Assembly (NCBI RefSeq): GCF_002105155.1
Contig: NW_019029034.1
Coordinates: 124,001 to 188,000 of the forward strand
Length of the DNA: 64,000 bases
DNA from: Lobosporangium transversale
Taxonomy: Eukaryota; Mortierellomycota; Mortierellomycetes; Mortierellales; Mortierellaceae
Direction: 5' to 3'
In this document: piece after piece, positions 22,641 through 33,343 of the stretch
Position numbering within the stretch: the first letter of the stretch is position 1
Layout: the number at the start of each line of letters is the position of its first letter
Made by a program: the position numbers and the translations under genes
Notes under the pieces: generated by a model
The model's input: the letters and a program-made list of their open reading frames with translations, nothing else
Told to the model about the DNA's origin: nothing
Databases searched by the model: none

Positions 22641-25600
22641 TCTTGTAATATGAGATATGAAGGAAAGACAGAATTACGAGAAAGAACCAAAAAGGGGTAT
22701 CTACAGTAGGAGAGGTGAAGAGTTGGTCAAAAAAAGGTGAGAAGAAAAGAAAAAGGCAAGCGAACGGAGAGAGTGAGAGAGAAAAGGCGGGTAAAGGAAA
22801 GAAAAAGTGAAAAGTGAAGGCCTTATCTGATAACGACAAATGCAAACGCCTCAGTTCTCTTTCACTTCCAAATAAACAAAAAAATTGCCATATGAGCAAC
22901 CTGGAAGGTGACTCTATTTACACCCTTGTACGACGGACATTTTAGGCAGCTCATTTTTTGATCCCGACGATGACAAAATACGGAGCGATCGATAGAAAAT
23001 CCTCGCTCAATAGGAAATCAACCTTCTTCATAATCCAGCAGGTTTTAGAAAGCTTTGATTTGCATTTCATGCGGAAATAGGCTGCCAAGAGAAATAATCT
23101 CTATCTTGCTGCATTGTCATAATGAGCATGTGTACATGCACACTTTGCCCCTTCTCCACCTTATGAGGATCTGATTTGATTATCTTTTTTTCTTTTCAAA
23201 ACCGTCCCTTCATCTATCACAGTGTGCATGAGCACTATCACCCCCACGTTCTCTTTCACAACAAACAAACAAAACAAATAAACAAATACGGCCCGCTTTT
23301 TTCTCTTCTTCGTTCCTTCCCGTAAGCTCGTCCTCCCATCCAGCATCTCGTCTTCTGCACCCATTAGATCCATAGTTTCTTTCACAACCATTCTTCTTCC
23401 GCAATCCTAATAGTATTTATCCTAACAGTTGGCCTCTGCTTCGTCATATCCCATCACTATCAAATCTTTCCATTTTTTTTTTTTTTTTCCTTCGAGGTTG
23501 AGAAACGGAAGGGAAGGGCTTTATTTGAAACCATATCAACAATGAGCTTGATTTGCAGTGACATATCTACCTGGAGTTGAGTATATTCCTATTGCTCCTT
23601 TGCCTTTGTTTTATAACAAAGAGCTTCGAAAGTGTATCAATGTATGAAGTGGCGTGAATAAAATAGAGTAAGTAGTCCACCAGGACGGTAGTAAGGAGCA
23701 AAATAGGGACCAGGGAACAAAGAATGTTATGGATAATACGATATAAGATGACTTTTTTGACGAAGTAGAAAAGGGAGATAGAATGGTTGAATAATGTGCA
23801 CAAGGTAAGAAAAGAAAGAAAGAGGAGAAAATCAAAAACAATTGAGGATCTGGGGCTTTCTTTTTTCTATTACTTTAATTATTGTTGACCCATTCATCCT
23901 CAGTCCGCTTACTCATTTTTGTCGGTTAATCGTTTTTATCGATGCTTCTAGCTGGGATAAAAATCAAGATGAAAGAATAACAACAAAAGCATGGAAATAC
24001 AAACGCCACTTTCTCCGCAATCCTGTATCTCCCGCATGGTATGGAAGAAAGTTATCAGATGGGACTGCTCTCGATCATTATCTGATGTTGTTTTTTTTTT
24101 TTTGTTCAGCTGCCTGTGACATGTTGGAGTGACTCGGGGTTGGTGTCAGATTGCGCACCTGAACAGATCAACCATTAGGGTTCAATCTGTAAACAATTGC
24201 AAATAAGCAAATGTGTTATCAGATGCAATACCATATTTATATATATAATATGTATTTTCCTTTATGATGAACCAAACCAAAAAAGGCAGCCCTCCTGGCG
24301 CCACTCAATCTATTCCACCTTACAACTGGCTAATTATTACGGCTAATAATACAATTACGAGACTGGAGCCTACGCCAAAGAACTTGACTCACTATAACGT
24401 GGCCAGCCAACTTATCCCACTGACCAGACATATCAGCCCGAGTGATTATGGTCTTGTTCGGTCTTGTTTCCTACAAGTAGAACATTGTAGAGCACGTCCA
24501 ACCAACTGGCGTTCCACCTTGCAGTGGAACACTCAACACCGTCTGTAATGGGCAGTAGCTTAAATATATAGTGTATTATTTCAAGTTGACCAGGAAACGT
24601 TGATGCAGGAGAAGGAAGTTTTAGGAACTGGACTGCCCGTCCCCCATCACAAATAGTGACATCTTTGTCCCCTCGTGATGATTTCTGGGCAGGCCAATGG
24701 CGGCACAGAAAGGGCTGACCCCTTTGTTTAAGTTGGCTCTCCAAACTCACTTCAAGTGTATGCTCTTAATTAAAGATCTTTGACGGATAAAACCTACGTA
24801 GCCCCTGGATACGCAGAACAGACATGGCATGGCTCACGATCATGTCAAAAGCACTCCGACCTACGATAAGCGCAATCTTCCTCTTAACTTACTGGATATC
24901 CAAGCGTTGCTGACCTGAAAATACAGATCCACTCTCTCTTTTTTTTTTTTTTTTTTTTTTTTTTTCTTTTCTTTTTAAATGGCCAAATAACTTCGAGAAT
25001 ACCCTTTGTCATTCCACCATAATAATGGTTAAAACAAAAACGACAATCCTTGCTAGTATAATAAACACGCTAGATGGTCATAGCCTGAGAAGGAAATGTA
25101 GATCTATCTACAAAAGAAGTCATTTTGGGGGTGCCAAGTATTTAAAGATCCATGAATCCATCCATCAGGCTACGACTCAATAAAGAAGAATGAGTTTTTG
25201 AATACTCATGAAATAACGTACGCAGTTTTGCTTCCAGACTTTTTTTTTTTTTTTTTTTTGATCAAGGACATCTCCTTAAATGAGAGCGCCTACGGTCAAT
25301 GGGTTATCAGAAACCTCATGGGGGCTGTTAGTTTCCAGCAGCTTTGGTGTCTTTTTGGTTGGACTCTGTGCTTCTGCAATATTTTTCCGTGTCGTAGAGC
25401 TTTCATTATAATCAACGATGGCTACTAGTTTCAAGGCGTGTCTGGTGCCTTTATATCTCAAGCACGAGCTTCATAGTTCAAAGGCACCGATATCCTGTAA
25501 ATTTTTATTATGGTATAAACAAAAATGGCCTAGAAGGAAGAGCTTCAATCTGATCTGCTTTGGGGGTTCTCTCTCCCATATTAGCAACTTTACCGTTTAT

Positions 25601-25670
25601 TTAATTATGCTATATGATATTATACATGTTCATCAATGATGTATTTCTAGGCTCGATGTTTTTTTCTCTT
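22641..25670. other. 3-kb spacer between mitoferrin start and DUF229 stop
   Basis: No gene supported. The first 200 nt are a purine-rich (sense pyrimidine) leader of mitoferrin. T runs lie at about 23470-23487, 24090-24102, 24939-24965 and 25241-25259. An ATG frame of 94 codons at 24264-24548 (+) has no recognisable features. Confidence 0.55.
22690..22830 (-). promoter_or_regulatory. Pyrimidine-rich (sense) leader of mitoferrin gene
   Basis: The plus strand is almost all A/G here (GAGAAGAAAAGAAAAAGG, GAGAGAGTGAGAGAGAAAAGG), so the gene strand is C/T-rich 50-190 nt before the ATG. Confidence 0.4.
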
Positions 25671-26250
25671 TTAGTTAGCACGGCAAGAGCAATACTCTTC
25701 AGGGACTCTCGCTTGCTCACATGTGCGACCTGGATCCAATTCTTCATCAAAAAGTGTTCCTTTCCTCCAGTTACCTCCATCAACACCGTCTTCATCTCCA
25801 TGTTTTGGCATCTTTCCTGACGCGAGCATCTTGAGGGTTGCGTGGATTTCGTATCCTGTAATGAGTGACTGTTGGTTATGCATTAGCCCCTTCGCGAGAC
25901 TTGGGTATTTTTGAGTAATTGATGGTGGTAAAATGACAGACAAATATGGATTCCTTCAGGTATTCAGGCAATGAACATCGTTAAAAATCAAATATAACAT
26001 TAGCCCACTACTCTTCGTCGCTATAAGAAAAAGTAAATAAAAAAAAAATAAAAAAACCCCTTACATGTGTTCTATACGCCCATTCGTAGTGAACATAAAG
26101 TTGATACCCATGTGAAGTCCGTGATCCGCCATCATAAAGATAATTGTATTATCAAGAGTGCCATCCTTTTCCATTCCTAGATAGTGAATAAAGATGATAT
26201 GCAGCTTATTTAGATAAAAATGATAAAAATGATAGCATAGCCCCTGTTCG

Positions 26251-26298
<48 letters not shown>

Positions 26299-28323
26299 AA
26301 TATATATATATGTATATATACCTTTAAAGAACCTGGCCATATCTCCATCTAGTGTCAACAAGACTTCTCCAGTTCCTTCATGCCCCTCAATAAAGGATCC
26401 CATTTGAAACCAAGGCTGGTCTGGATAAGCGCGTCGAAACTGATTCATGTATTCGAGTGCATGATTGTGAACATTGGTGCCATGAAGACATCTGCTCACG
26501 ATCGAATAAGGTCCTTCAAAGTTCGAGAATGGGTTCCCTTCCAGAGCATAGTAAGGTGGGAGACAGAAAGGGGCCTGTAACTCGTGATCAAAGTATTTTG
26601 ACGTTTCAACTCCTGTGTATTGTGTTGACCAATCCTCGCAGTTGTCCTCCACTCTTGATGTGATGTATCCAGCCTCATGGAAATCCTTCCAAATGGGAGG
26701 CGCAGGAGGACTCTGGGGTTCTGGATAGTTGGTATAAACTACACGTGAATTGGCATCAGTATTGAAACCAACAGCATGATAGCGGAAGAACTCGTGTAGT
26801 TGAGGTCCACCTTGAGTGGTTTTGTCCAAGCTAGCTATTACAGAGGCAGTTTTGGCCATCTTGCGATAGAAATTTCTCCTAGACACAGCATCCAAGAACA
26901 AGACCAAGACGTTGGGTCTTCTCTCTAGCTCTTTGTCATCTTTCATGCCATCATCCTTCAGTGCGCCAGTAAACTCATGCTCCTGTTCTTGTTCCGAAAT
27001 AGTAGCTTCTTCCTGTCCCTGTCCAGTCTTCTCAGCTGTTCTGACTCTGTCTAAGACAACCTGATCACGGACAAGCCGAATAAGGACTTTAGAGACATCT
27101 GTCTCACAGTTAGCAACAATCGCCTCTACACCTTTGTCATTGACAAATACTGGCTCGTTGTACGTGTGCCGTTGAGTTCGCTCTACGATCTTTTTGTTAT
27201 AAGTGTGCATTATCTTATCCGAAGCTGGCCATGGCTTAGTATCAGGCAAGATATCATATGTAGGCGATGCCCCTGAGACCTTGAATTCTTTGTTAAGACA
27301 GTTGATAGTCAGAAGGCCTTCATGGGTCCATTCTGCTTCGATGCCTGTCACGACTGGGCAGTAAAGCTTTCCTGTCCAAAAGTTCTGAATATGGTTGGGC
27401 AAAAGATCGACCGCTGGGATATTTATCCCTTGCCACTCACAAAGCTGTGTCCCATTCAACTTTCCATGTAACAAATGCGCTCCATTAGCACCCATACCCC
27501 ATATAGAATGATAGTATGTTAATAAGAGGGTCGTCAGAAGGGTCGTACCCATTACACTCAGGGTCATGAATCGACGAAATTTACGTGGAGGCATCTTGCG
27601 TTGACAGAATAAGATTGACTGAATCAATCCATTCAAGGGCACAGCAATAACAAGAAAGACCAGCATGTTGTAGGCTCCATGCGCCTCAAATGATTCCCCA
27701 TCATCCCATCTCTTTAATGCATACAGGATCACGCCCACACCAGAACAGAGACAGATCGTAAAGGCTCGAGTCATAGGTGTTAATACAATCATGGTTAATG
27801 CCGTGGTTAGACAGAGCACCGAAAGGATCAAGTTTGTCCCCAGTATAGATAGATGATTCTTGACCCATTCGATATCGCCTCCAGCCAGAGCCTCCAAGTA
27901 GAACCATGAAAATAGTGAAATAAGGATTACGATCACCAGAATCCGAATGGAGATGACAGTCCTCGTCATTTTATTACTTGTGATACCATTTCTTTTGTCA
28001 TGTCCGGATGGAAAACGATCTTTGCTGGAAACAGGCAACAAGAAGCTGGATGGTGATACGCCTCCATGGATCTTTTCGGAGTCATCATCGTCGCCCGGAT
28101 CTTCACGCCTTTCTTCCTGGGAACTATAGTCGGGACTTGGGTTTTGTCTACTGTAGTTGCGTCTCCAAGCTGCAAAAGACAAGCCAGAATATTCATCTGA
28201 TTGATGAGCATTGAACGAAGTAGAGCTCGACTCTGAAGGATTCGAGTTTACAGAATTGGGCCACAAGGACGATGGAGCAGCAAATAGCGCCGATGGTGGG
28301 AAAAGGTTTTTACCATTTTCCAT
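25671..28323 (-). CDS. DUF229-family membrane protein (alkaline-phosphatase superfamily fold)
   Basis: Predicted 798-residue membrane protein with a DUF229 (sulfatase/alkaline-phosphatase-like) domain; no assigned reaction. Exons on the minus strand: 28323-26322, 26176-26065, 25953-25671 (2397 nt). The N-terminal 120 residues are polar and Ser/Pro-rich. Four or five hydrophobic helices follow from about residue 123 to 270. The DUF229 domain begins near 460 with RPNVLVLFLDAVSRRNFYRK, whose Asp is the expected first metal ligand. It continues with FFRYHAVGFNTDANSR, GYITSRVEDNCEDW and, across intron 1, NTIIFMMADHGLHMG (second metal site, D-H). The C-terminus is Cys-rich (TCEQARVPEEYCSC). Intron 1 contains a 40-nt T run (plus strand, 26252-26291), the longest in the window. 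A cell-surface phosphoglycan or lipid hydrolase/transferase role is only a guess. Confidence 0.9.
26252..26291. repeat. Longest homopolymer run (T40) inside DUF229 intron 1
   Basis: Forty consecutive T on the plus strand, then nine A and (TA)n. It is located within intron 1 (26177-26321) of the DUF229 gene and is therefore poly-A in the sense transcript. Confidence 0.9.
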
Positions 28324-29039
28324 GGTGATAACTGGCGAAACAGAGAGTAAGCGTGGCGAGAAATTGAAAGGCTGTGTAAGAATGAGGGTTCTGGAAGATG
28401 GAGTAGACGAAAAACACTGGCAGGAACAAGGAGGAGTGAAAGAATAAAGAGGATGAAAGGGGGAGGTGAGTAAAAGAGGAGAAAGGATACCTGTCCCTCA
28501 AACCTTAAACGATCCAATTCTCAAAATACACCGCAACTGATTTTTTTTTTTTTTTTTTTTTTTTTTTGTTGACATTAAAGAAATGTGTGTAAAGGTTTGT
28601 ATATTTATGCTGTATTATAGATTTCTGGTAAGAACTCAGAATGCCTGGGACTGGTTGACTGACCGTTATGTTTACTGGTATTCAATTCATCCCTCCCGTG
28701 TCGACTTCTAAAAATAAAGTTTGAAAAATGGTTGAAAAAAAAAATTTTTTTTGCGGACAACAAAGACAAACTCGTTCATCCTTAGTGCATTCCAACATTC
28801 AAATATTTATCTGATTTATACCTTTCCCCCCCTGCCTTTTTCTTTTCCCTTGTCACACAAAATGGACAAATAGAATGTCAAGATGATGGAAGGCGCACGT
28901 TAGTGCAGTTGGCTTTGTAGCTCTCAAATTTACAAAAAGCGCAATCATAAATTCAAACATGGCAAACACGGCGTAGGAAGCATTGCTTTATGCATGTTTA
29001 TATAAATGAAATCTGTATTAAAAGTTTCCGCCCATAGCC
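28324..29039. other. Spacer between DUF229 start and AIG1 GTPase stop
   Basis: 716 nt. The part next to the DUF229 start (28330-28500) is A/G-rich on the plus strand, a pyrimidine-rich leader in sense. T run at 28541-28567. No gene. Confidence 0.65.
28330..28500 (-). promoter_or_regulatory. Pyrimidine-rich (sense) leader of DUF229 gene
   Basis: The plus strand reads GAACAAGGAGGAGTGAAAG, GGATGAAAGGGGGAGGTGAG and AAAAGAGGAGAAAGG, so the gene strand is C/T-rich directly upstream of the ATG at 28323. Confidence 0.4.
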
Positions 29040-30683
29040 TCACATTACACTGCATACATTGGCAACAGCCCTTGTGCCAGATTGTACCATCTGAGGAATG
29101 GCTGCTGCTGCAGTTCGGATGCTTTGGACAATATAGTTGTCTTGTATAATTCCGGTACGGTTGTTGACCTCTTGAAAAAATGTGCAAGTGAATTTCTCTC
29201 TACGCGAACCATTTTCTACCGACAGAACTGCCTCATACAACTCCATAAAGCATTCGCGTGCGTATTGGCTGTACCGTGTATCGCGGTTGGAGAGGAAGAC
29301 CAAAGGCGGCTGATACTGGAGATGGAACCATTGGTTGATCACCTTTACAAACCCATCCACTGGATCTGTCAATGCATCAATGTTGTCTTCTAAATAATCT
29401 CTTTGATCCTCGTCAACATGAGTAAAGACAATGACCACATGCTTCCAGAACTGCGGTCCTAGTAGTCTTTCAAATAATCTCAGCATGTTTTTTGTGTATT
29501 CATCCAGCCTATATAAGCATCAGGTATTCACCATCAGGTTAGTGGCTTTTTTCTATGCTCTATCCTGCTTCCTTCTTGAAGTATACACAGCTGATAAGAA
29601 AAAAGACCACTTTACCTAGTATTATGAATATTGAATACAAGTACAAATGCACTAACACCATGTGACAAAGTCTTGAAAAACTCGACCATCAGATGAACGT
29701 TCTCTACGTCTTTATAAGTTGAATCGCACATGCCAGGCCTAGAGCGCGTATAAAGTAGTAAGGGAATCAGCTCGCTGTCAAGCCTTCATCTCGGAAAATA
29801 GATAGAGAATGCGGCTTGTAGATCTCTTCCTTTGCAATTATCCCGAGCCAGATTGCTTTTTTTTTTTTTTTTTTTTTTTTTTTTTCATTCCTTATTTCAT
29901 CACTCATATTTCTGCCACTGTGTTTAGACTCTATTGAGAATGAGCTTTACTGATTCCTGTCTCGATACCAGAGATACAAGGATACAAGTCGTTTTCGATG
30001 TTTGAAAGCTGGTTTTCGACGCTGTTTATCCATGACGTTCAATGAGCACAGAATATCAACGCCCTTGTAGAAAAAAAAAACTCACGTATCTACGATATGA
30101 ACAGTGCGTCCAACCTCAGGCAGTTTCCAATGGCGGACGCAGCTGCCGATTCGCTGCGTAACAGGCTATTGGCACATAAAACAGAGAGTCATATAAATGA
30201 GACAATTGCTACATGGGTTAGAAATACTTTGTAAGTCATTGCCTGCAAGGCAGTCAGGGCATCGTGAAGGGATGATATAGTGACAGCTTTATAACTTTTA
30301 CAGCCTACTAGTCTGTCTCTCTTCATCCATTACGCCCGTTACGAGTGCGGAGAAATTCTCCCCCGTCCAGAAGGCGCTGACACAAGTGTTTTTGAGTGAA
30401 AATCTAGAGACTTACACCAATAGATCGTCCTGACTGGAAAAGGGGCTCTTGAATAATGGAGTTTAATGTAGATGATTTACCATTTCCAACTGCACCCATC
30501 TAATTGTCATGCCGATGAATGTAACAGCAAGTACCAAAGGAAGAGGGGAGTTTAAATATAGTGAAAAATGATACCTCTTCAACGAAAGTCAAAAGATACA
30601 TATAAGTATATCGCGAAAAGTGTTGATTAGCTGGTGAGAGCCATTACCACTGCCAGAACAATGTTGTTTGCATCGTTGATCAT
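29040..30683 (-). CDS. AIG1-type (IAN/GIMAP-like) P-loop GTPase
   Basis: Predicted 263-residue small GTPase of the AIG1 family (septin-like TRAFAC GTPases). Exons on the minus strand: 30683-30648, 30499-30416, 30165-30086, 29738-29616, 29508-29040 (792 nt). The start MINDANNIVLAV joins to MGAVGNGKSSTLNS, giving a G1 P-loop GAVGNGKS at residues 14-21. VHIVDTPGMCDSTY supplies G3 (DTPG, 65-68), and VVIVFTHVDEDQRDYL supplies a divergent G4 (THVD, 137-140), as in AIG1 proteins. The C-terminal 40 residues are Ala/Ile-rich and end NVCSVM; the near-terminal Cys is in a CaaX-like position (CSVM), which would suggest prenylation. A shorter alternative first exon (30601-30575) also joins in frame, but encodes a less family-like N-terminus. 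Confidence 0.88.
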
Positions 30684-31046
30684 CGTAATAAAGCTGTTAT
30701 ATCGGAGTGCACTGGTAAAAGGTTGGAAAAGAGGCTTTACAGTTTATTGTCAAGGTGAAAAAGGTTGGAAAGAGAAAGAAAAAAAAAATGCATCATCACT
30801 AATGACCTCAGTGTTGTCACGGTCCCTTTTTTTTTTAGGACCTGCTTTGCCACTTTTATTTCTGATGGCCAGGCTCAATCTAAACAGCAATCAATGCGTT
30901 TGACTAAATTCACAAGCGAGTTCAAAGTGTTGGATGCTAAATATTATTATAGTTATTAAAATTATTATGCCACTATTATTGTTACTATCGTTATAATGTC
31001 GAGATAATTAAGCGTAAGGTCATGAGAAAATCGTAACTCGCCGTGC
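30684..31046. other. Spacer between AIG1 GTPase start and Gln-rich orphan stop
   Basis: 363 nt with short A and T tracts and AT-rich trinucleotide-like sequence (ATTATTATAG) near 30940-30990. No gene. Confidence 0.7.
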
Positions 31047-32672
31047 CTACACCACATTTCGCAATGGGTTCTTTACATCATGATCCCACCACCAGGCCAC
31101 GCCTGCTTGCACTCCAGTCTCTACCATCTGTCGTCCTTTTTGCATCTCACTACGGAGTCCACCCCATAAAGCGCCTGTGCTAGCCAGAATACTGCTAGTA
31201 GAAGAGCAATGGTTATTGGGCTCGACGTGCTGATCTAGATAGGGTCGCTGTTGTTCTTGTTGATGCCCCTGAGATGAATAGGCCTGTGTCTCCTGCGATC
31301 GCGAGTCATCATAGGAGCTATAGTAATTATCTGAAGAATATCCTTGCTGGTATGTCTGTTGATGTGGTAACTGCTGGTCCTTGCTGCGATTGGACCACGG
31401 GAGCGCTGGTAGAGCTGACAACGTTGGCAATTTGGAGAGACTTGGTAGATAGGAGCTCGCAACTGACACTGCATTAGAGAGTGTGGAGGTTGTAGAAGCG
31501 GCAAATGGATTGCTAGTGTCATGGTCACCATAGGCGTTTTCGCCTTGAGAGGATTGTTGATGAACGTTGTTGCTGTTATGGTTTATGTTGAGCGCCACTC
31601 TATCATATGAATACGTGCTTGCATTAACATTATTCAAATAATTGTTGTTATTAAAGCAAGACCCATTTGGCCCACTATTTTTAGTTGAATTTGTTGCATC
31701 CTCAGTGGTGTAATAATTGCCGTGGTTGTACAAGCTGTCCGGTGCGTGTTGCTGCTGTTGATAGCTATTGGGTTGTTGTTGAGGGAGGACATTCTGGTTA
31801 TGCTGCCAAAGATCAGCTATTTTATGTGACGCATTTGCAAGCTTTTTGCTTGCAAATGTTGATGTCACCGCTAAAGTGTTCGATACACAGCTCGCAGCGG
31901 CTTTGGCCAGCTTGGGAGTAAATGTACTCTGATTACCAGTTGAATACAATGGTGAGGCTCCGTCTCTTGCTCCAAGCCGTGCAAAGAATGAACTTGAGGG
32001 CGGGTTGAGCACCAGAGGATTTGTGGATGTCGGTACAGTTGATGACCCGTGTTGCATGTCTCCATATGGACCCATATTGGGGATGCTCGCCGTGCTATAG
32101 CTAGTGGCATTATACCGATCTGAACTGTAATGCTGGCAAGGGGTATACTGTTGCTGCTGTTGCTGTTGCTGTTGGTAATCCTGTGAGGTTTGCAACTGAT
32201 ACTGGAACCCTGCGTTATGTGCATCTTGCGTCCGAAATGACTCTTTTGACATTGCACTCTGTTGACATTTGTTTGGTGCGAGAGAAGATCGCGCCGATAA
32301 AGAAACGGGTGAAGGCCTTTGATCACAAGCAGGAGCTACAGGCACCGATGATGATAAATTCACATCCTGTTCAGTTAAGGATGTGTAATGAGTAGGAGGA
32401 GAAATAGACGCTGTTGTCGAAGTTGTATATGCTATTTGTTTCTGTGTATTTTGAGCAGAAGAATGTGATGGTGGCAACCCAAAGAGAGCGTTGATATCGG
32501 CTTCAGAGGGAAGGTATTCTATGTCGGTATACTGATAGTGAGAAGGGTGTTGCTGAACGGAATTTGTAGTGAATGGATCGGCATTGAACAAGGTATCAAA
32601 TGATGACGAATGATCAGCAAAAGGGATAGGTGCTGCAAGATCAAAAGTAGATGAGCACTGCAATGGCGGCAT
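31047..32672 (-). CDS. Gln/Ser/Asn-rich protein of unknown function, single exon
   Basis: 541-residue uninterrupted frame starting at an ATG; not recognised. Most of it is low-complexity Gln, Ser, Asn, Thr and Tyr, consistent with intrinsic disorder, including a run of ten Gln. Two segments look ordered: an amphipathic helix-like part near residues 255-300 (KLAKAAASCVSNTLAV, then ASKKLANASHKIADLW) and the extreme C-terminus (ALWGGLRSEMQKGRQM, then WWWDHDVKNPLRNVV). The latter resembles small membrane-associating helices, but no named domain fits. It lies head-to-tail with the AIG1 gene and has a short purine-rich (sense pyrimidine) leader upstream. The open frame over 1.6 kb makes a real gene very likely. 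Confidence 0.75.
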   Translation of the reverse strand: MPPLQCSSTFDLAAPIPFADHSSSFDTLFNADPFTTNSVQQHPSHYQYTDIEYLPSEADINALFGLPPSHSSAQNTQKQIAYTTSTTASISPPTHYTSLTEQDVNLSSSVPVAPACDQRPSPVSLSARSSLAPNKCQQSAMSKESFRTQDAHNAGFQYQLQTSQDYQQQQQQQQQYTPCQHYSSDRYNATSYSTASIPNMGPYGDMQHGSSTVPTSTNPLVLNPPSSSFFARLGARDGASPLYSTGNQSTFTPKLAKAAASCVSNTLAVTSTFASKKLANASHKIADLWQHNQNVLPQQQPNSYQQQQHAPDSLYNHGNYYTTEDATNSTKNSGPNGSCFNNNNYLNNVNASTYSYDRVALNINHNSNNVHQQSSQGENAYGDHDTSNPFAASTTSTLSNAVSVASSYLPSLSKLPTLSALPALPWSNRSKDQQLPHQQTYQQGYSSDNYYSSYDDSRSQETQAYSSQGHQQEQQRPYLDQHVEPNNHCSSTSSILASTGALWGGLRSEMQKGRQMVETGVQAGVAWWWDHDVKNPLRNVV

Positions 32673-32749
32673 GATGAGCTGAGAAGAGAGACAAATGCAA
32701 GAGATGAGTATTTCAGAGTGAACGAAAAAAGAGTGAGAGAGGTTAGGGA

Positions 32750-32782
32750 GGAAGGGAGGGAGGAAGGAAGGAAGGAAGGAAG
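32750..32782. repeat. GGGA/GGAA purine microsatellite
   Basis: Consecutive AGGG and AGGA/GGAA units (GAAGGGAGGGAGGAAGGAAG and onward) about 80-110 nt upstream of the Gln-rich gene. It is pyrimidine-rich on the gene strand. Confidence 0.85.
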
Positions 32783-33312
32783 AACGAAGAGTTGTCGCAA
32801 AATGGCCCGGTTTTCATAATTAACTCAATATTATGAGACAATGTCTCTAGGCCATTAATCATTGCATTGTATGAATGTCGAATGTGCGTTGTGCATTGTG
32901 CATTGTAACGGCAAGATGTATTTTTATTTTAAACATCTGTGTTCCAACAAAAAAGTCCGCGAAAGAAAACTGTCTTCTGGATTTTCATGGGTAAGGACCC
33001 CTGGCCATACCCATCTGCACCCATCGGGGGTTAATACATTACGGCAGCTGTTTCTGGCTCTGTTGCGTTTAACAAAGACCCCTACTGGTGTTTCTATTAC
33101 TCGATAAGAAGTATATATTGTCCACTAGGCTATTCCTTCTTAGCACCTATTTCCACCTTCATACTCTTTGCACTGACTACCACAGTTCAATATACATTAC
33201 TTCCAGGCTCACTTATTCACTATGTCGTCTCAATAATGCAATGTAGTGGTGCTGGTATCATCAGCCAATTGATTTCGATCGGACACCTTGTTGCCCGGGC
33301 CACCCCCTCTGA

Positions 33313-33316
<4 letters not shown>

Positions 33317-33343
<27 letters not shown>
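33317..33343. repeat. AT dinucleotide microsatellite
   Basis: About 13 AT units in an uninterrupted run within the gene-poor spacer. Another shorter AT tract follows at 33362-33374. Confidence 0.9.

Noticed and set aside
24264-24548. 94-codon ATG ORF in the mitoferrin-DUF229 spacer
   Set aside because: No domain or splice context and a competing minus-strand frame of similar length; not supportable as a gene.
28885-28960. TAGTGCAGTTGG resembling a tRNA A-box (possible tRNA or SINE)
   Set aside because: No matching B-box, no acceptor stem and no cloverleaf could be drawn; probably chance.
30575-30601. Alternative first exon of the AIG1 GTPase (nine codons)
   Set aside because: It joins in phase, but the exon at 30648-30683 gives the family-like beta strand NIVLAV before the P-loop.
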